Assembly: GCA_947373075.1 (NCBI GenBank)
Contig: CANBWF010000068.1
Span: forward strand, 1-7,075
From: Actinomycetota bacterium
GTDB lineage: Bacteria; Actinomycetota; Actinomycetes; S36-B12; UBA5976
Length of the DNA stretch: 7,075 nt
Direction of reading: 5' to 3'
Shown piece after piece: positions 6,422-7,075 of the stretch. Positions within the stretch are counted from its first letter, which is position 1. The number at the start of each line of letters is the position of its first letter. The position numbers and the translations under genes were made by a program. Below the pieces are notes generated by a model. It did not search any database and was not told where the DNA came from. It saw only the letters and a program-made list of their open reading frames with translations.

Positions 6422-6580
6422 ATGAACTGGTGGTTTTGCCTAAAGCATCAAAATGTCGAACAAGGACCGGGCTGTCCGGACGAATCTCGATTAGGACCAT
6501 TTGCCACAAAAGAACTGGCTGAAGCAGTCCTGGATCGCATGAGAGCGCGCACCCAAACACAAGACTCCGAAGACGAGTGA
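6422..6580 (+). CDS. Small conserved actinobacterial protein (SPOR-like, CxxH...C)
   Basis: This is a 52-residue protein starting 'MNWWFCLKHQ'. I recognise the pattern W-(Y/F)-C-L-K-H, then G-C, then R-(L/M)-G-P-(Y/F)-A-T followed by an amphipathic Ala/Glu/Arg helix. It is a short protein widespread in Actinobacteria, often annotated as hypothetical or 'SPOR domain-containing'. The 'GPFATKELAEAVLDRMRAR' part (25-43) resembles the glycine-proline turn and helix of SPOR repeats, but the protein is much shorter than a full SPOR domain (about 70-75 residues) and has no signal peptide. Cys6, His9 and Cys18 could bind a metal; this is inference. The C-terminus is acidic (DSEDE). The frame stays open upstream to 6341, but ATG 6422 is the conserved start, and the upstream part lies in the promoter region shared with map. 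Function is unknown. Confidence 0.8.
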   Translation: MNWWFCLKHQNVEQGPGCPDESRLGPFATKELAEAVLDRMRARTQTQDSEDE

Positions 6581-6611
6581 ACCCCGCACCCAAAAGGGTA
6601 CGGGGTTCACT
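6576..6611. terminator. Long hairpin between convergent genes, probable bidirectional terminator
   Basis: The outer stem pairs 6576-6586 with 6601-6611 (11 bp; core GTGAACCCCG with CGGGGTTCAC). After one C/A mismatch a further 4 bp follow (6588-6591 with 6596-6599) around an AAAA loop (TTTT on the minus strand). It includes the TGA stop of the small gene and lies 15 nt after the stop of the convergent Lys/Ala-rich gene. No U-tract follows on either strand, so termination would be of the U-less type often described in actinobacteria. That mechanism is inferred. Confidence 0.72.
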
Positions 6612-6626
6612 ATAAAAGCGGAGAAG

Positions 6627-6923
6627 TTACTTCTTCTTAGCTACTTTTCTAGCAGCTTTTTTAGGAGCAGCTTTCTTAGCAGCAGCCTTCTTAGGTGCAG
6701 CCTTCTTAGCTACTTTCTTTGCAGCAACCTTCTTCTTAGGTGCAGCCTTCTTAGCAGCCTTCTTAGGTGCAGCCTTCTTGGCTACCTTTTTAGCAGCAGC
6801 CTTCTTAGGTGCAGCTTTCTTAGCAGCAGCCTTCTTAGCTGGTGCCTTCTTTGCAACAGCCTTCTTCTTAGCTGGTGCCTTCTTCGCAGCGGTCTTGCGA
6901 GCTGGGGCTTTCTTTGCAGCCAC
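6627..6923 (-). CDS. Lys/Ala-rich histone-H1-like protein
   Basis: This 98-residue protein consists of 41 Lys and 40 Ala, plus 8 Pro, 5 Val, 2 Arg, 1 Thr and the initiator Met. There are no acidic, aromatic or Cys residues. It is built from short repeats, with 'AAPKK' five times and 'APAKK' and 'AAAKK' variants. The composition matches histone H1 C-terminal tails and the Lys-rich tail of actinobacterial HU (HupB), so non-specific DNA or RNA binding in the nucleoid is the likely role. There is no HU domain: the tail stands alone. The start is set at GTG 6923, not GTG 6944, because a perfect AGGAGG lies 4 nt before it, while GTG 6944 falls in a leader hairpin. Polyphosphate or ribosome binding are alternatives. 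It is convergent with the small gene at 6422. Confidence 0.82.
   Translation of the reverse strand: MAAKKAPARKTAAKKAPAKKKAVAKKAPAKKAAAKKAAPKKAAAKKVAKKAAPKKAAKKAAPKKKVAAKKVAKKAAPKKAAAKKAAPKKAARKVAKKK
6687..6815 (-). repeat. Intragenic direct repeats encoding AAPKK
   Basis: The 15-mer CTTCTTAGGTGCAGC (plus strand) occurs exactly at 6687-6701, 6732-6746, 6759-6773 and 6801-6815. The offsets are 45, 27 and 42 nt, all multiples of 3, so each copy reads Ala-Ala-Pro-Lys-Lys on the minus strand. Identical codons in all four copies point to recent duplication or gene conversion, and copy number may vary among strains. Confidence 0.85.
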
Positions 6924-6927
6924 AGTT

Positions 6928-6933
6928 CCTCCT
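6928..6933 (-). promoter_or_regulatory. Shine-Dalgarno AGGAGG that fixes the start of the Lys/Ala-rich gene
   Basis: On the minus strand AGGAGG, then AACT, then GTG 6923. The geometry is the same as for metF. It lies inside the longer frame from GTG 6944, which has no ribosome-binding site of its own. Confidence 0.8.
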
Positions 6934-6942
6934 TGAGGTGGC

Positions 6943-6963
6943 ACTTTCGGCCTGCCCGAAAGT
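6943..6963 (-). promoter_or_regulatory. Leader hairpin upstream of the Lys/Ala-rich gene
   Basis: ACTTTCGG (6943-6950) and CCGAAAGT (6956-6963) form a perfect 8-bp stem with a 5-nt loop. On the minus strand it ends 9 nt before the Shine-Dalgarno, so in the transcript it would sit in the 5' leader. It may stabilise the mRNA or bind a regulator. No T-tract follows it. Confidence 0.6.
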
Positions 6964-6984
6964 TCTTAAGTATTAGCGTGGCAG

Positions 6985-7014
6985 AATTTATTGCGCTTGT
7001 CTGCAAAATTGCAA
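6985..7014 (-). promoter_or_regulatory. Candidate promoter of the Lys/Ala-rich gene
   Basis: On the minus strand TTGCAA (7009-7014) and TAAATT (6985-6990) are separated by 18 nt, each matching 4 of 6 sigma-70 consensus bases. Transcription would start near 6978, giving a leader of about 55 nt that contains the hairpin and the Shine-Dalgarno. TAATAC at 6970-6975 is an alternative -10. Phased A-tracts lie upstream. Confidence 0.3.
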
Positions 7015-7021
7015 TGTTTAT

Positions 7022-7060
7022 GTGTCGGCGTGTCGGAATATTTTTTTGATGTTTTTTGAT
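7022..7060. repeat. Two short tandem direct repeats upstream of the Lys/Ala-rich gene
   Basis: GTGTCGG occurs at 7022-7028 and 7030-7036 (8-bp period). TTTTTTGAT occurs at 7042-7050 and 7052-7060 (10-bp period). The T-runs are phased at about one helical turn, which favours bent DNA. Both pairs lie upstream of the candidate -35, where an UP element or activator site would be expected. The rest of the sequence to the window end is A/T-rich, and I see no gene in it. Confidence 0.55.
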
Positions 7061-7075
7061 AACGAAAATTAAAAA

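Noticed and set aside
6924..6944. Longer start (GTG 6944) for the Lys/Ala-rich protein, adding MPPQGGT
   Set aside because: The added codons cover the AGGAGG and begin inside a hairpin; GTG 6923 has the correctly spaced ribosome-binding site.
7039..7057. T-runs read as a terminator on the + strand
   Set aside because: No G/C-rich hairpin precedes the T-runs; the upstream GTGTCGG copies are direct, not inverted, repeats.

Overview
The window looks like a compact chromosomal segment of an actinobacterium with moderate G+C, well below Streptomyces or Mycobacterium. Freshwater lineages such as Nanopelagicales (acI) would fit. This is inference from three things: a methionine aminopeptidase with the N-terminal extension seen in actinobacterial MetAP1c, an actinobacterial-style tRNA-guanine transglycosylase, and a small 'CLKH...GC...RLGP' protein that I know only from Actinobacteria. 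Gene packing is tight: 1-nt and 4-nt overlaps, a 9-nt convergent gap, and no gene-free stretch over 155 nt. There are no rRNA or tRNA genes, no insertion sequences and no CRISPR array.

Left part (1-1959, + strand): the end of a polar amino-acid ABC importer operon. It holds the C-terminal 77 residues of the substrate-binding protein, one permease and a HisP/GlnQ-type ATPase. A perfect 16-bp stem-loop (260-299) lies at the binding-protein/permease junction, inside the first codons of the permease as usually called.

Middle part (1969-6350, all - strand): reading in the direction of transcription, the order is map, a ROK-family sugar kinase resembling polyphosphate glucokinase, a MarR-family regulator, tgt and metF. 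map and the kinase overlap by ATGA. marR and tgt are 15 nt apart and probably cotranscribed. metF has its own strong Shine-Dalgarno after a 114-nt gap. These are mostly housekeeping functions: N-terminal Met removal, sugar phosphorylation, tRNA wobble-base modification and 5-methyl-THF supply.

Right part (6351-7075): a divergent intergenic region leads to a 52-aa conserved small protein (+). A long hairpin without a U-tract overlaps its stop codon. Convergent to it is a 98-aa protein made almost wholly of Lys and Ala (- strand), like a free-standing histone-H1-type tail. That gene has a leader hairpin, a perfect AGGAGG, and phased A-tracts upstream.

The strongest non-gene signals are the two long hairpins, the same apparent leaderless-promoter spacing (-10, N6, start codon) at three genes, and the upstream architecture of the Lys/Ala-rich gene. 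I see no clear sign of a new defence or mobile system; the window is mainly ordinary core genome with some interesting regulatory structure.
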